From the NCBI RefSeq assembly GCF_002878395.1, contig NC_061118.1, forward strand, positions 128,942,996 through 129,006,995: a DNA stretch of 64,000 nucleotides. The letters run 5' to 3'. The position numbers and the translations under genes were made by a program. This document shows, piece after piece, positions 21,964 to 32,633 of the stretch. Each line of letters begins with the position of its first letter. The first letter of the stretch is position 1. This DNA is from Capsicum annuum (Eukaryota > Streptophyta > Magnoliopsida > Solanales > Solanaceae). The notes under the pieces were generated by a model. The model had not been told where the DNA came from and ran no database searches. It worked only from the letters and a program-made list of their open reading frames with translations.

Positions 21964-23461
21964 TAAAAGAAAAGTGTGCCACTATTTCTGTGTTATTGAA
22001 TTAGTATGTATAGCCATATAAAGTCAAATTTTCCATATAATAAAAATAAAATGTAAATTATAAATTAACTTTTTAAAATAAGTACACAAATTAACTTAAA
22101 TCATAAAACTTAAGATATTTATCTTTTCAAAATTTAACTTTTCCATATAAACATCACTGAATTGATATAAACAATATTTTAAAACGTGATACAACAACAA
22201 AAACAATAAACCCAGTATATTCCCACATTTTAAAACGTGATAAATGAATTAAATAATCCAAAAATGTTGTGGCATTATATTTTTTTGTCTCTATTTTTTT
22301 AATACATAAGAGATGCTAAAGCCATATAATTACTCCATCTAAATGTGGAGATCTTGTTGAAGACTAATACCCAACTAAAATAGATTAATACATATTAATT
22401 TAAAATTTCTACAAAATAATCTCCTTTCTTTTATAGTGCAAACTTACCATTTAAAAATTACTCCTATTTCATTTGAATAAATAAGTTCTTAGTAGATTGC
22501 ACAAATAAGTTAATTAATTATATTTATTTTCATTAAATAAATAATGTACGATATTATTGTAATACGACTACACAATCAACTAATTAATTTCAATTAATAA
22601 GAATCAATTTTCTAATCATAATATATAAACTCAAGTTCCTTAAATTTAATGATGTAAATTCAAAATATATTTATGGCTAAAGTAGTAGCCAATGTTCGTT
22701 GTTTTTTTACCAATATATGTATATCAATTACGTAACTTTGAATATATATTTTCTGTTAAAATAATTCTCAATATTAAATGATTTTTACATCAATTTAATC
22801 TAATTAATTTGATGAAAATAAAATTATTATTAATATTATAAATATCTACTTACCATAAACCTGTCCTAATTTTATATCTTGATTATATTTAATTACTGTA
22901 CAATTACAGAAAGGACTCAAAAATGGAAACCACTGATATTAGTTACCATTATAATTTCGGAAATTCAATCCCATAAATTTCTCATATTTTTATAGTTTCA
23001 TTATATTAATTTGATATTAGTTACCTTCATAATTTGGGGAAGAATTTTAAAAAGGTAACAATTATTTTTTTCTCAATTACTGTTTTATTTTCCAAAAATT
23101 TCTTATAAAATTTTAATTTGACTATAGTCAATTGATTATATAATTATCTTTATAATTTTCTAAACACTCAAATAAGGTAACAATTATTTTCTTTCCTAAT
23201 TACGGATTTTCTTATATTCATTCATTTATTGTTTTACAAAAATAGGTCAAACTTATTTGTGATTAAAGTTGAAATATTTTTAAAAAAATGTCAATTAAAT
23301 TTTTTTCATATAAGTTGTTTGATTGCTAATTGATTATTAATTCACAAATTTTTCTTCTAATACTTTCTTGATTTACTCAGTTGTAATGAAATCATGATTT
23401 TTTAAATATAATATCATTATTTATTATATTGTTTGCATATTTTAAGGGGTGACATCTATAT

Positions 23462-23646
23462 ATTTTTTTGGTTTTCCATCTGGTTTCAGTGACCTCATTG
23501 GAGCCCCAACTAATCCGGATCATGCGTTGCAGGGCCCATTAAGGTGGCAATGTTCCCAACAGAGTTTTCTCCATACCCAGGGTCAAAAACCTCAACCTCT
23601 AGTTAAGGGTGGAGAAGTCCCATCCACAGCACCATAACCCATATTT
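23462..23646 (-). mobile_element. tRNA-derived SINE (Solanaceae SolS type), minus strand
   Basis: The 185-base insert is flanked by a perfect 13-base target duplication, GTGACATCTATAT (23449-23461 and 23647-23659). On the minus strand it ends in 'gaaaaccaaaaaaat', the A-rich SINE tail. It carries the words 'gcatgatccggattagt' and 'ggctccaatg', known from Solanaceae SINEs. A decayed Pol III B box (GGTTTTTGACC) lies at about 23579-23589, and an A-box-like piece (TGGTGCTGTGG) is near the 5' end. It encodes nothing and would have been moved by LINE enzymes. The 62-codon open frame across it is chance. Confidence 0.85.
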
Positions 23647-24033
23647 GTGACATCTATATTATCATATTCCCCATTTGATAATATTTGTTTCAAGATTGGC
23701 AATTAACTATTTTCTTTTATACAAAAATGTAATTAGTGAAATTCATACAAAGATTGTTTAATTAGTTGGATTAGTGTCAATATAGCAGTAATATCTAATT
23801 TTAACTATCTTTCAATTAAATTCATATTTTTGTTTTATTTGAATTTAAAATTTTACATCCTTCCATTAATACTAAAAGTTTCTCATCTCAATCAAAATAT
23901 TTCTTTTCCAATTATGTCTCTTGATTGTAATTGATTACCATGTCATATTGAGTTACTCAATATGTCTTTTCATAAATGTCAAGTAGTTGCACAACTAATA
24001 TTACATACTTTTCTTAAACATACGAAGGATATG

Positions 24034-24055
24034 AAATAAATAAATAAATAAATAA
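24034..24055. repeat. (AAAT)n microsatellite
   Basis: Five tandem AAAT units. Confidence 0.85.
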
Positions 24056-24370
24056 TCAACAAAACATAAATTAATTAACTACTAATCTTAATATGAAATA
24101 ATTGAACAATTATTTATTTTTACCATAATAAGAAATGTAAGATAATATTAAATAAATAAATAATCAATAAAACATAGAATAACCTAACATAATTAACTAC
24201 TAATCTTAATATGAAATAATTGAACAATCGTAATGATTTTCATCTGACAGAAATGAAATTTAATTATTTTTTAACCACAATAGAAATAAATGTTAATTAT
24301 TTTTTACCAAAATATGAAATAAGAAATAATATTAAATATTTAAATAATCAATAAAATAGTTTTTTATTAT

Positions 24371-24471
24371 AAAATGATAGCTTTTTGTTGTAAGAATTCA
24401 AGAGGATAGTTCTCAAGATGCCACTTGGCTTAAATTTAAGCTAGACTATACAACTTTATTATGTATATAGA
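24371..24471 (-). mobile_element. Helitron-like 5' terminus, copy 1
   Basis: On the minus strand it starts TCTATATACATAATAAAG, with A immediately before it (position 24472). TC at the end and an A in the flank are the hallmark of Helitron 5' ends. The following 80 bases match the copy at 27961-28072 (aagt, gccaagt.gcat.ttga.aacta). No 3' CTRR end or hairpin was located. Confidence 0.4.
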
Positions 24472-24495
24472 TGTGAATATAAATATTTCATCAAT

Positions 24496-24521
24496 ACACA
24501 CACACACACACACATACACAC
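24496..24521. repeat. (CA)n microsatellite
   Basis: About thirteen CA units with one interruption. Confidence 0.9.
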
Positions 24522-26120
24522 GTATTCACAACCTCATTTGAAATCAAATAGGGAAATTCACCTTTTCTCAAAATGACACTCAATAATTTGCAATTCTGTT
24601 AGGTTTTTATATCTTAATTTCTTCCAAAAACTATATTGAAAAACAAAGTAGTATTAGTTAAGTTTAATGAATAATCATACCAATAAAAAAATTTCAAAAA
24701 TGTGAACAAAAAATCGAAGTAATGAAAAATACAGAAAAGAGAATACAACTATTAATTGGAAGATAAAAACAATATCAAGACTAAATAAGAAAATAAAATC
24801 AATTGGGTTCATAATCTAGAAATCATCAACTACTCAGAAATAAATTTAAAAATAAAAGACATATCCTCAAGCAATTAGTATCAACTTTTTTTTACAAATT
24901 GCAGAAGAAACTATATTACAATAATTAAATCATTATAGAATATGATAGTGAGTATGTGAGTGAATAGTATCCAGAGAAAAATAATTGAGAAGTTCAAAAC
25001 TAATTCTTTATCGAACCGTATGTGTACACAACAATGATCTTTTCTTTCTTCTGTGGAAATACAATAAGAGGTGAATAAAACCTCCTCCTTAGTCGAGTGA
25101 GTTCTTGTTTCTATGCTTTCTTCTTCAGATAATCTCATAGATTGATATTGTGGAGTAAGATTCACATATATATAGTATTTTCCATAGAGATTTTTTATAT
25201 AGAAATGACTCTTAATTACAATATTATTTTACCATATATGCTGCTTGACTGCTAATCAATTAATAAATTTCATATAATTAATGTGATAATTAAAATAAGA
25301 AATAAATTTTCCATATTAATATTTACTTAAAATCTAAACAAAGTAAACATAAATAAATTATCAAATAATTTGGTCATGCAAAAGGCTGTGATTTAAATGA
25401 ATCATTTCTTTACTTGTGAAAAAGAGTCCCTGCATGGAAGAGAATTAATTGAGATTATAATCTGTAAGCAATTTACCATTTTTCAGCAATAAATCAGTAA
25501 TAAATTGTTTAGGTAGAATTAAAAAAAAAATATTTCTAGCTAAAAAAGGAAATAATCGATATTGATTAAAATTTACTATAAATTGTTTGCTTTTATATAT
25601 TTTTTAAAATTCATTAATATGGCAAAAAAATATTTTATGTCATGTAAATTATTTTTTTATGGTAATATTATACACAATATAGTAATGTTTTATAGAATAA
25701 CCTAACATGTTGAAAAAAGTCTATCTATAAAGGGAAATTAATACGAATCAATAGTTTTATTAACAATTTATAATTCTTAACCTACAACTCAAGTATAAAT
25801 CATTTAAATGTAAATATTATGCTTTAATTCTAATTAATATAGAATTGCTGAAAAGTACATACTTACAATTTTCTATTTTTGTGCACTACATCTCCTATAA
25901 TTTTTATATTTAGTTGATTACATAATTATCTCCCTTTCCGTAATTGTAGTTTTCATTCAATATTAGTCAAACTTAGTTGATTTATATATACCATAATATG
26001 AAAATTTTGAATAAATCTACAATATTAATGTTCCTTAACTCTTAATATTTTTCATCCAATATAAATAAAACTTAGTTATTTTTTTATCACAATATAAAAT
26101 AAATATGAAATAATTAATTA

Positions 26121-26210
26121 TTTATAAAATAGTTTTTTACTGTCCAAATGTCAAGTTGCTAGTTCTCAAGATATTACTTGGCTTAATTATAGACTAAAAT
26201 ATTCTTCTTT

Positions 26211-26255
<45 letters not shown>
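26121..26255 (-). mobile_element. Helitron-like 5' terminus, copy 2, with expanded (TA)n
   Basis: Homologous to the other two copies over 26121-26214 (ctagttctcaagat, acttggct). The terminal TATATA has expanded into a (TA)n run (26215-26255), so the end itself is no longer visible. Confidence 0.35.
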
Positions 26256-26261
<6 letters not shown>

Positions 26262-26564
26262 ATTAACTACTAATCTTAATATGAAATAATTGAACAATCA
26301 TAATAGTTTTCATTAAATAGAAATGAATGTTAATTGATTTTTACCATATTTTTACCACAATATGAAATAACATTATACGAAATAATATTAAATCATAATA
26401 GTTTTCCTCTAATAGAAATGAATCTTAATTGTTTTTTACCACAATGTGAAATAAGTTTTAATATTTAAATAATCAACAAAATAACTTTTTGTTATGAAAT
26501 GATAGTTTTTTGTTATAAGAATTCAAATAGTTAGTTCTCAAGATGACAATCATCTTAACTAATA

Positions 26565-26814
26565 CTCCCTCCGTCCCATTTTATGTGTCGCCATTTGATC
26601 GGGCACGGAGTTTAAGAAAAAAGGGAAGACTTGACAAAGTTTACCAAATTATCCTTTATCAAAAAATGTGCCAATATATTTTTTTTAATTAAGTGGGACC
26701 AATAAGGGTAAAAGGGTAATTGTGTCTTTAAAAAGTTGCCTAATAGGGAAGACGACACTTATTTTGGGGCAGACTAAAAAGAAAATGATAACACATAATT
26801 TGAGATGGAGGGAG
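26565..26814. mobile_element. Stowaway MITE
   Basis: 250 bases with terminal inverted repeats CTCCCTCCGTCCCATTTTAT and, at the other end, ...GGAGGGAG. TA target duplications lie at 26563-26564 and 26815-26816. It is non-coding and would be moved by a Tc1/mariner-type transposase elsewhere. It lies just beyond a partial fourth copy of the Helitron-like subterminal repeat (26499-26550). Confidence 0.92.
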
Positions 26815-27116
26815 TAATAATTATGTTAAATATGCATTTTCTTTTATCATTATATGGTTTTTTTTTTTACAAAATTAGTTAGAATCAACTATGATCAGAA
26901 TATATGATGAAAATATATCACTTGTCCATATAAAATTATTGCCCCATGATTAGTTGTATTAAAATTTAGTAGCACTTACCATAGCCATATATGGTAATGA
27001 TTGACAGTGTAAAGGTTTGATTTAATATATATACGATTCACTTACCATAGCCATCTACTTTTCATTCATGGGAGTAAGGAAATCTACAATCCACTTACCT
27101 TATCCATCTACCATTT

Positions 27117-27535
27117 GCATGATCTTCTTAAATTACTTGATTGATTGGAATATATATTTGAAAATTGGAAAACCAATTGTGGAATTAGGAGTATCGTTTG
27201 ATTGCAATATATATTTGGAAATTGGAATACAAATTGTGGAATTACTCCTAATGATAGTGGAATTAGGAGTAATTAACGGATGATCTTCTTAAATCACTTG
27301 ATTGATTGGAATATATATTTGGAATACAAATTGTGGAATTACTCCTAATGATAGTGGAATAAGGAGTAATTGACGGATGATTATCTTAAATCACTTGATT
27401 GATTGGAATATATATTTGGAAATTGGAATACAGATTGTGGAATTACTGCTATAGCTTGATTGGAATATATATATTTAGAATACAAATTGTGGAATTACTC
27501 CTAATGATAGTGGAATTAGGAATAATTGACGAAAT
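27117..27535. repeat. Satellite-like tandem repeat with embedded hairpins
   Basis: Units of about 97-160 bases each contain cttgattgattggaatatat, caaattgtggaattact and ggagtaatt.acggatgat (unit starts near 27117, 27278, 27375 and a truncated one near 27452). Three units hold the inverted repeat AATTACTCCTAA, 11-base loop, TTAGGAGTAATT (27240-27274, and the matching places near 27337-27371 and 27498-27532). Confidence 0.8.
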
Positions 27536-27599
27536 TTTTATGTCGAATTGTTTTAATTTTACATATCTATGAAATAATCTATATACTAATTAAATAGAA

Positions 27600-27905
27600 G
27601 TCAAACTTAATTATTTTTTACCACAATGTGAAATATATAAATAATTATAATAGTGTTCATTAATAAGAGTCAATTCTAGTTATTTTTTATCACAATATGA
27701 AATAATATAATAAAAATAAACAAAAGTATTCATCAAACATTTTGCTTTATTAGATATAAAGAGTTGAAATATATAAATAATTATAATAGTGTTCATTCAG
27801 AGGAGTCAAATATAATTATTTTTTATCACAATATGAAAATATGATATAATAGAATAAAAATAAATAATAGTGTTCATTCAATATTTTTTACCACAATATG
27901 AAAAT
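27600..27905. repeat. Periodic AT-rich motif array
   Basis: Four forms of TTTTTACCACAATATGAAAT (near 27615, 27687, 27818, 27885) alternate with 'ataatagtgttcatt' (27648, 27785, 27866). Further copies lie near 24119, 24301, 26083, 26355 and 26432. The spacing is roughly 70-130 bases. Confidence 0.65.
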
Positions 27906-27960
27906 AGATATGAAAATTTAAAAATCTATATATAAAACAAATAATTAATCAGTGAAATAA

Positions 27961-28072
27961 ATTTTGTTGCCAATAAAATAGATTTTGGTTGCCAAAATAC
28001 CAAGTGGCTAGTTTTCAATATGCTACTTGGCATAATTTTATGCAAACTTCTTTGCTTTATTATATATATAGA
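27961..28072 (-). mobile_element. Helitron-like 5' terminus, copy 3, inserted in an LTR
   Basis: On the minus strand it begins TCTATATATATAATAAAGC exactly at the base where the 3' LTR of the tRNA-Asp element (28073-28163) departs from its partner LTR. The LTR reads gttcata|ttgatat in the intact copy and gttcata|TCTATA here, so the insertion is between A and T, as Helitrons do. The far end was not found; the body would extend left into the AT-rich block. Confidence 0.5.
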
Positions 28073-28163
28073 TATGAACAGATTAAGCACACGAATTGCT
28101 CTCAAAACAAGGCAAAATAAGCTAGAATAATGACACAAAAGTGTATAAAATCACCTCAGATCA
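28073..28163 (-). mobile_element. 3' LTR remnant of the tRNA-Asp element
   Basis: TGATCTGAGGTGATTTTATA and the following 70 bases are nearly identical to the start of the 5' LTR at 32633. The remainder is displaced by the Helitron-like sequence. Confidence 0.8.
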
Positions 28164-28176
28164 TCACCCCACTTAA
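28164..28176 (-). other. Polypurine tract of the tRNA-Asp element
   Basis: TTAAGTGGGGTGA on the minus strand, directly before the LTR start; a decayed purine tract. Confidence 0.6.
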
Positions 28177-29915
28177 ACTCTTGTTCATCCTCGAACAACT
28201 CTTCACTCTAAGCATTAAAAACTGAGGTGATGCTACACTCCTACTAAATGCAAGACACTCAAGCTAGTACTACAATGACTACACGGAATGCAAGTTTCTA
28301 CACAAAGCATGTTATACACAATTGAAAGATCAAGAATCCTACTCCAAAACATCTTAGCCTCAAGAATTTACTCAATAAATGGAAAACTCATGCATATTAC
28401 TCAATATAGGACATCATAAAAATCATCCACATTCATCCAACATGTGCCATCACAAGAAGAGAGTTACCCATAAATACTCACAATAAAGAAATTGTCATAA
28501 CGAGTATACAAATCAAGCTACGCTCACTCTCACAAAGAATTCACAAATTACACATAATGAACCATAGGCTTTCCATTAGTGTCATGCTCCACTAATATTC
28601 GAGGATGAACCTAGGATCAAATAGGTCTTTTCCGGGTTGTAATGTAGGCTAAGGAACAAGTAGGAACTATTTGGGAATAGTGACTTAATTCTCTAAGCAC
28701 TTTAATACACTACATTGAATATTTAAAATCACTCTACAAAAACCAAATTGCACCATTTTTTGTCAACCCCATTCTTTTATTTTTGCCCCATCTCTTTTAA
28801 GCATTTTCACAAACACTTGGTGGACACATAGTTTACTACCACATGAATAAATTTTTCTCCTTTTTTTTTTGCACAATCATGGCAATATTTTTTTCATCAT
28901 TTATATCACATCAATTCACCACACATCAATTATAAACACCAATAACAATTACCTTGGGGCATCAATTTCACCTTTTTCTTCTTCAATTTCTCAAACTCCT
29001 TACTCAATTATTTTTTTTCGATTAAAGCACTTAGGAGCTTTCTTGGATCAAATTAGGGTCTATCAAAGAAGGGATTAGGCTACTTATGAAGCTACCAAAG
29101 GAAAAGCTAAAGGATCAATGGGTGTAAACTAGGATAATGCACAAGGGTAGGTAAAAAGAAGATAAAAAAATTAGGCTATCAAAGAAATGTCTAAATAAAC
29201 TCCTAAACCCACATTCTTTATTTTGCTTCACACACACACCGGGTAAGTTCTAGTCATCATATGCAACAAGGAATATACAAAAATTCTCACACCACACATG
29301 GCACATGCTCAACTCAATAGGATCATCATAGACTCCCAACCAATAATAGCATAAATTCAAAATTATGCCACAAAACTAGTCATAATCAAGGGCCTAAGAG
29401 TCTCAAAAGTAGCAATTCACACAATTCAACATGATTTTATCAACAAACTCACTTGCATCATATAATTAAAAATAGCACCAACAAGAATATATTCTTTATT
29501 CCTAACCTAAACTTTTTTAAATTGAGTTAAAATTTGGAAATTTTCCCACCCCACACTTAAAAATCTACTTTGTCCCTAAAGTGAATTTAAAAGTAAAAAG
29601 ATAGAAATATTCTCTGAGGCCTCTACACCTAACTAGTAACATCTTTACACATAAAAGAGATCCATGAGACCCCACACTCAGTCTTTGCCATGCTCCAAGC
29701 TCAAGTTTATGTTACTCAGACTTTCCATTAACCTGTGACTCAACCAAAAACAAAAACTACGTGAAATAAAAATTAAAAACTGAAAATAAAATCTACTTAC
29801 CTTGGGTCGCCTCCTAAGAAGTCCCTAATTTAGTGTGGCGGTACAACCCAATCAACTTTTTCCTCCACCTTGAGGATATAAATTTCACCCCCAACATCGT
29901 ATCCATCTTATTTCC
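28177..29915 (-). other. 3' internal region of the tRNA-Asp element, no gene seen
   Basis: About 1.7 kb in which no domain was recognised. Near 29806-29830 the minus strand has 'aggcgacccaaggtaagt', a motif often found after the coding part of Athila/Tat elements, followed by a T-rich stretch. A 69-codon plus-strand frame (28869-29078) is low complexity. Confidence 0.5.
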
Positions 29916-30260
29916 TCAATCATAGGGTGGTGGTACAACGATTAATAAACCGAGTAATAGAATATGCATGGTAAACCACTCGACCTTGAAGTGAGGTGTG
30001 TTTTTATGTTGCTCGTCTAGTGTAAAATAAAGCATATAGGATTCTTGTTCCTCATCTTCACACTCTTCCACTATTTTAAATGATTCCACAAATAAGACAT
30101 CATCTACACATAATTTAGAAAAGTGCTTTGAGTGAGGCCCAACAAATCCTACCTCAAAATTTACATAATCCACAACACCTTCACTTTTATTCACCTTCTC
30201 AATTTCAGTGTCAAGATCAAGATGACATTCGAGTGGCTGCGATTCTTGTGTTTGCTCCAT
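29916..30260 (-). CDS. Hypothetical 114-residue protein inside a non-autonomous LTR element
   Basis: The only sizeable open frame in this element, starting MEQTQESQPLECHLDLD. It is acidic in the first two thirds (EECEDEEQES), then has the stretch FKVEWFTMHILLLGLL, which could be a weak membrane segment, and ends near a Pro-Pro-Pro. No known family was recognised, and it is not gag, protease, RT or integrase. It lies about 370 bases from the primer site, where gag would be expected to begin. An uninterrupted frame in otherwise decayed DNA may reflect recent conservation, or chance. It might be a trimmed remnant of a longer element protein. Start chosen as the first ATG of the frame. Confidence 0.35.
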   Translation of the reverse strand: MEQTQESQPLECHLDLDTEIEKVNKSEGVVDYVNFEVGFVGPHSKHFSKLCVDDVLFVESFKIVEECEDEEQESYMLYFTLDEQHKNTPHFKVEWFTMHILLLGLLIVVPPPYD

Positions 30261-30625
30261 ACATTGTCTAATATCCTCCCAATATATTTCTTTGCTTAGC
30301 CACTATAGACATAGTGGCAGTGGTGTCTCCTTAATAATTTCCACAATATCAGTTTTCGAGTATTCAAACTTCCTCAAATTATCTGCATCATATTGTGAAG
30401 GTTCCGTCCATACACTTTATAAAAATCTGGACAATAAGCCACAAGGTGGTGTCCTCCACAAAAACAACAAGAATTGCCATCACTTGAAAACCATCTATCT
30501 CATACTAACATCTGGAGAAGAGTGTGAGAAAAATAGAAATAAAGAAAAATAAAAAGAAACTAAACAAAAAGTATTTACAACTCAATATAGAAAAACTAAA
30601 AATAAGATAGTTACCTAATAACAAG

Positions 30626-30643
30626 TCCCCGGCAACGGTGCCA
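30626..30643 (-). other. Primer-binding site, tRNA-Asp
   Basis: TGGCACCGTTGCCGGGGA matches the complement of the 3' end of plant tRNA-Asp (TGGCGCCGTTGCCGGGGA) at 17 of 18 bases; the single change is a G to A at a CpG. It lies six bases after the LTR end. Confidence 0.85.
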
Positions 30644-31554
30644 AAAACTTGATAGCGTACACAGAAGTGTACCTGGTCTTATCAAGTAATATAATGGCTT
30701 CAAGGAAGCCCAAGTATCAATCCCTCAGGGACTTGCGTTCACCACCTATCTAATTCTAGTCTAACTAATTGAGAAAAATAAACACGAAGAGTTTTGAATA
30801 ATTGTAAACTAAAAATAAAATAAATAATGCATAAAATAAAAGTCTTGGGACAATTAATGGAAGAAAACCTAGGGTTAAAGTACTTCGAACAATCATACTA
30901 TTTTATTGAATTTTCTTCATTAACTTGCTTATCTTGGTTGTTGATTCGTAGGGTTAATTGCATGATCATGGTTTCCTAACCTCTAATTTTTTACCTAATA
31001 TGGATATTACAACTACATCATTGAGCAGGGATGTAATAATTCAATTAAGTTAATTAAAGCTATCATCCTACGTTCGAATCAAGTAAGGCATCTAAATACA
31101 TCCCTGTCCTAGACGCTAAGTTTAATTCTTTATTTTATAAAAGAATAAAAATCCAAACGTTGTTTATTCCCATGTTCAATCTCCCTATTCCCTCTCCGGA
31201 GATCAAAAGGTTGACAATATATGTATTCTAAGGGTCGTGAATCCTTGCAATAATTAAAACAAGAATAAACAAACAACTAAATATGATAAGCAAAAATTAA
31301 TTCAAAATAATAGTACTCATGTTCTTGGCTTTAACCTCGAAAGGAGGGTTTTTAGCCACTAATATTCATAATCATGATCCAAATAATTGAATACATGATA
31401 TGAAAAAAATTAAAGACTAAATAAAAAATTAAAACCTAATAAACCGTGTAGCAGCTCCTCCGTATTTTCTCCAAAAAATTGCCAGGTGACCTTGTGTAAT
31501 TTTTGTCACTGTATGCGTTGACCCAATATTAATTATGTGTCCACTTTAAATATA

Positions 31555-31817
31555 CTCCCACCGTTTTGAATTAGTTGGCCCCTATGAGCTTGGCACACCC
31601 ATTAAGAAAAATATTAATTAGGTGCTTATTTTACCAAATTAACCTTATTAATTATACTTTGAAAATATAAATTTGAATAAACATACTTTTTTAGTCATTT
31701 AATGTCAAGGATAGTATTAGACGAACATAATAAAATCCTCTTGATTTCATCAAAGGGACAACTAAATTGAAACAAATATTTTTAGAAAAAGGACCAATTA
31801 AAACGAAACGGAGGGAG
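31555..31817. mobile_element. Stowaway MITE inside the LTR
   Basis: 263 bases with inverted ends CTCCCACCGTTTTGAATTA and TTAAAACGAAACGGAGGGAG and a TA duplication (31553-31554, 31818-31819). It belongs to a different subfamily from the one at 26565. Confidence 0.9.
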
Positions 31818-31829
31818 TAAGTGGTAACC

Positions 31830-31849
31830 ATATATATATATATATATAC
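31830..31849. repeat. (TA)n microsatellite
   Basis: Twenty bases of TA, eleven bases beyond the Stowaway end. Confidence 0.9.
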
Positions 31850-32633
31850 TTCTTTTCTCCAAGTCCTAATGGGATAAGAGAATGGGAACGGGCCCCAAGA
31901 CACTTCCACCAACTTTTCTCAAATTTATGCCATGCAAAGTATAATAATAATTGAACAAACCATCAACTGTGTCGACAGCCTTAAAGTCGACCAAAAAAAA
32001 ATTTATCAGCGCGACGCATCGCTCAACGCGTTAGCCCACTGAAATTTGTTTTTAAATTTTGGTTAAGTGTTGGACGTTTTATCCTTTGTCCATATCTTTT
32101 GTAGTGCATTTTTAATGAATTTTGAGCCTTTTTATCATTAATATTTCACCGTATTCACCTCACAAAGCCTCCTACAATATCATACACCACATAGTAAAGA
32201 TTAAAACAACACAATATTCTCAACATCAAATCAAAACACAAGCTAAGCTAAGACAAATTCTCAATGATCTCCCACTTATTATTTCGACTCTTGACTTAGT
32301 CAAATTAAACTTTGCACACTACAAAAAAGTTATTCCAATCATAATTACATCATTAAAATATTTGGAATAAATTAAATACATTAAAATCCAATGAGTCCAA
32401 CTAGACACACACTTAGTTCAAGCTAGTAAAACTAGTTTTTCGGGTTGAACTCTAAATTACTTAATTAAGCACAAAATTGTTTGAAAAATACTTTGGACAT
32501 TGTAAATGCACACTTGGACACTTAAATGCTTATTTATATCAATATGAACACGTTAAGCACACGAATTGCTCTCAAAACAAGGAAAAACAAGCTAGAATAA
32601 TGACACAAAAGTGTATAAAATCACCTCAGATCA

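Larger units (their letters stand above)
20951..23448. other. AT-rich block without genes
   Basis: About 2.5 kb of very AT-rich DNA. Apart from a duplicated segment and a GA microsatellite listed separately, I saw no open frame above about 60 codons and no transposon terminus. On the minus strand, 21990-21600 has a CT-rich leader, then 'ttcataaatttcag' and a short open run (THIDEMLSIFQNESSAEE), which might be a captured gene fragment, but no family was recognised. Confidence 0.5.
23660..27960. other. AT-rich block built of Helitron-like and MITE-like repeats
   Basis: No gene could be recognised in these 4.3 kb. Several related segments recur: the subterminal piece with 'tagttctcaagat' (24410, 26160, 26530, 28012), the motif TTTTTACCACAATATGAAAT in at least nine forms, and 'aattaactactaatcttaatatgaaat' at 24070, 24195 and 26258. 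The only sizeable open frame (minus, 25165-24911, 84 codons) has a Glu-rich start and a hydrophobic end but no recognised domain. Confidence 0.55.
28073..32633 (-). mobile_element. Non-autonomous Tat/Athila-type LTR element (LARD-like), tRNA-Asp primed
   Basis: Minus-strand order: 5' LTR (32633-30650), tRNA-Asp primer site (30643-30626), a 2.4-kb internal region with one 114-codon frame, polypurine tract (28176-28164) and the first 91 bases of the 3' LTR (28163-28073). No gag, RT, RNase H or integrase is present. 'gttcgaggatgaacaa' before the polypurine tract is typical of this group. It interrupts an E-type LTR at 32634 and is itself interrupted by a Helitron-like terminus and a Stowaway. 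Confidence 0.7.
30650..32633 (-). mobile_element. 5' LTR of the tRNA-Asp element
   Basis: Begins TGATCTGAGGTGATTTT (32633) and ends CGCTATCA (30650), 1984 bases including a 263-base Stowaway. Inside lie a 73-codon frame at the Stowaway end and other short frames without domains. Confidence 0.8.

Noticed and set aside
24911..25165. 84-codon minus-strand open frame in the AT-rich block
   Set aside because: It begins with a plausible Glu-rich stretch but turns into low-complexity Ile/Leu coding at the AT-rich end. No domain, no partner exon and no promoter or codon signal were evident.
20951..28072. Idea that the AT-rich block is organellar DNA or a matrix-attachment region
   Set aside because: No chloroplast or mitochondrial gene words were seen. 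AT content alone does not support a matrix-attachment claim, and repeats explain much of it.
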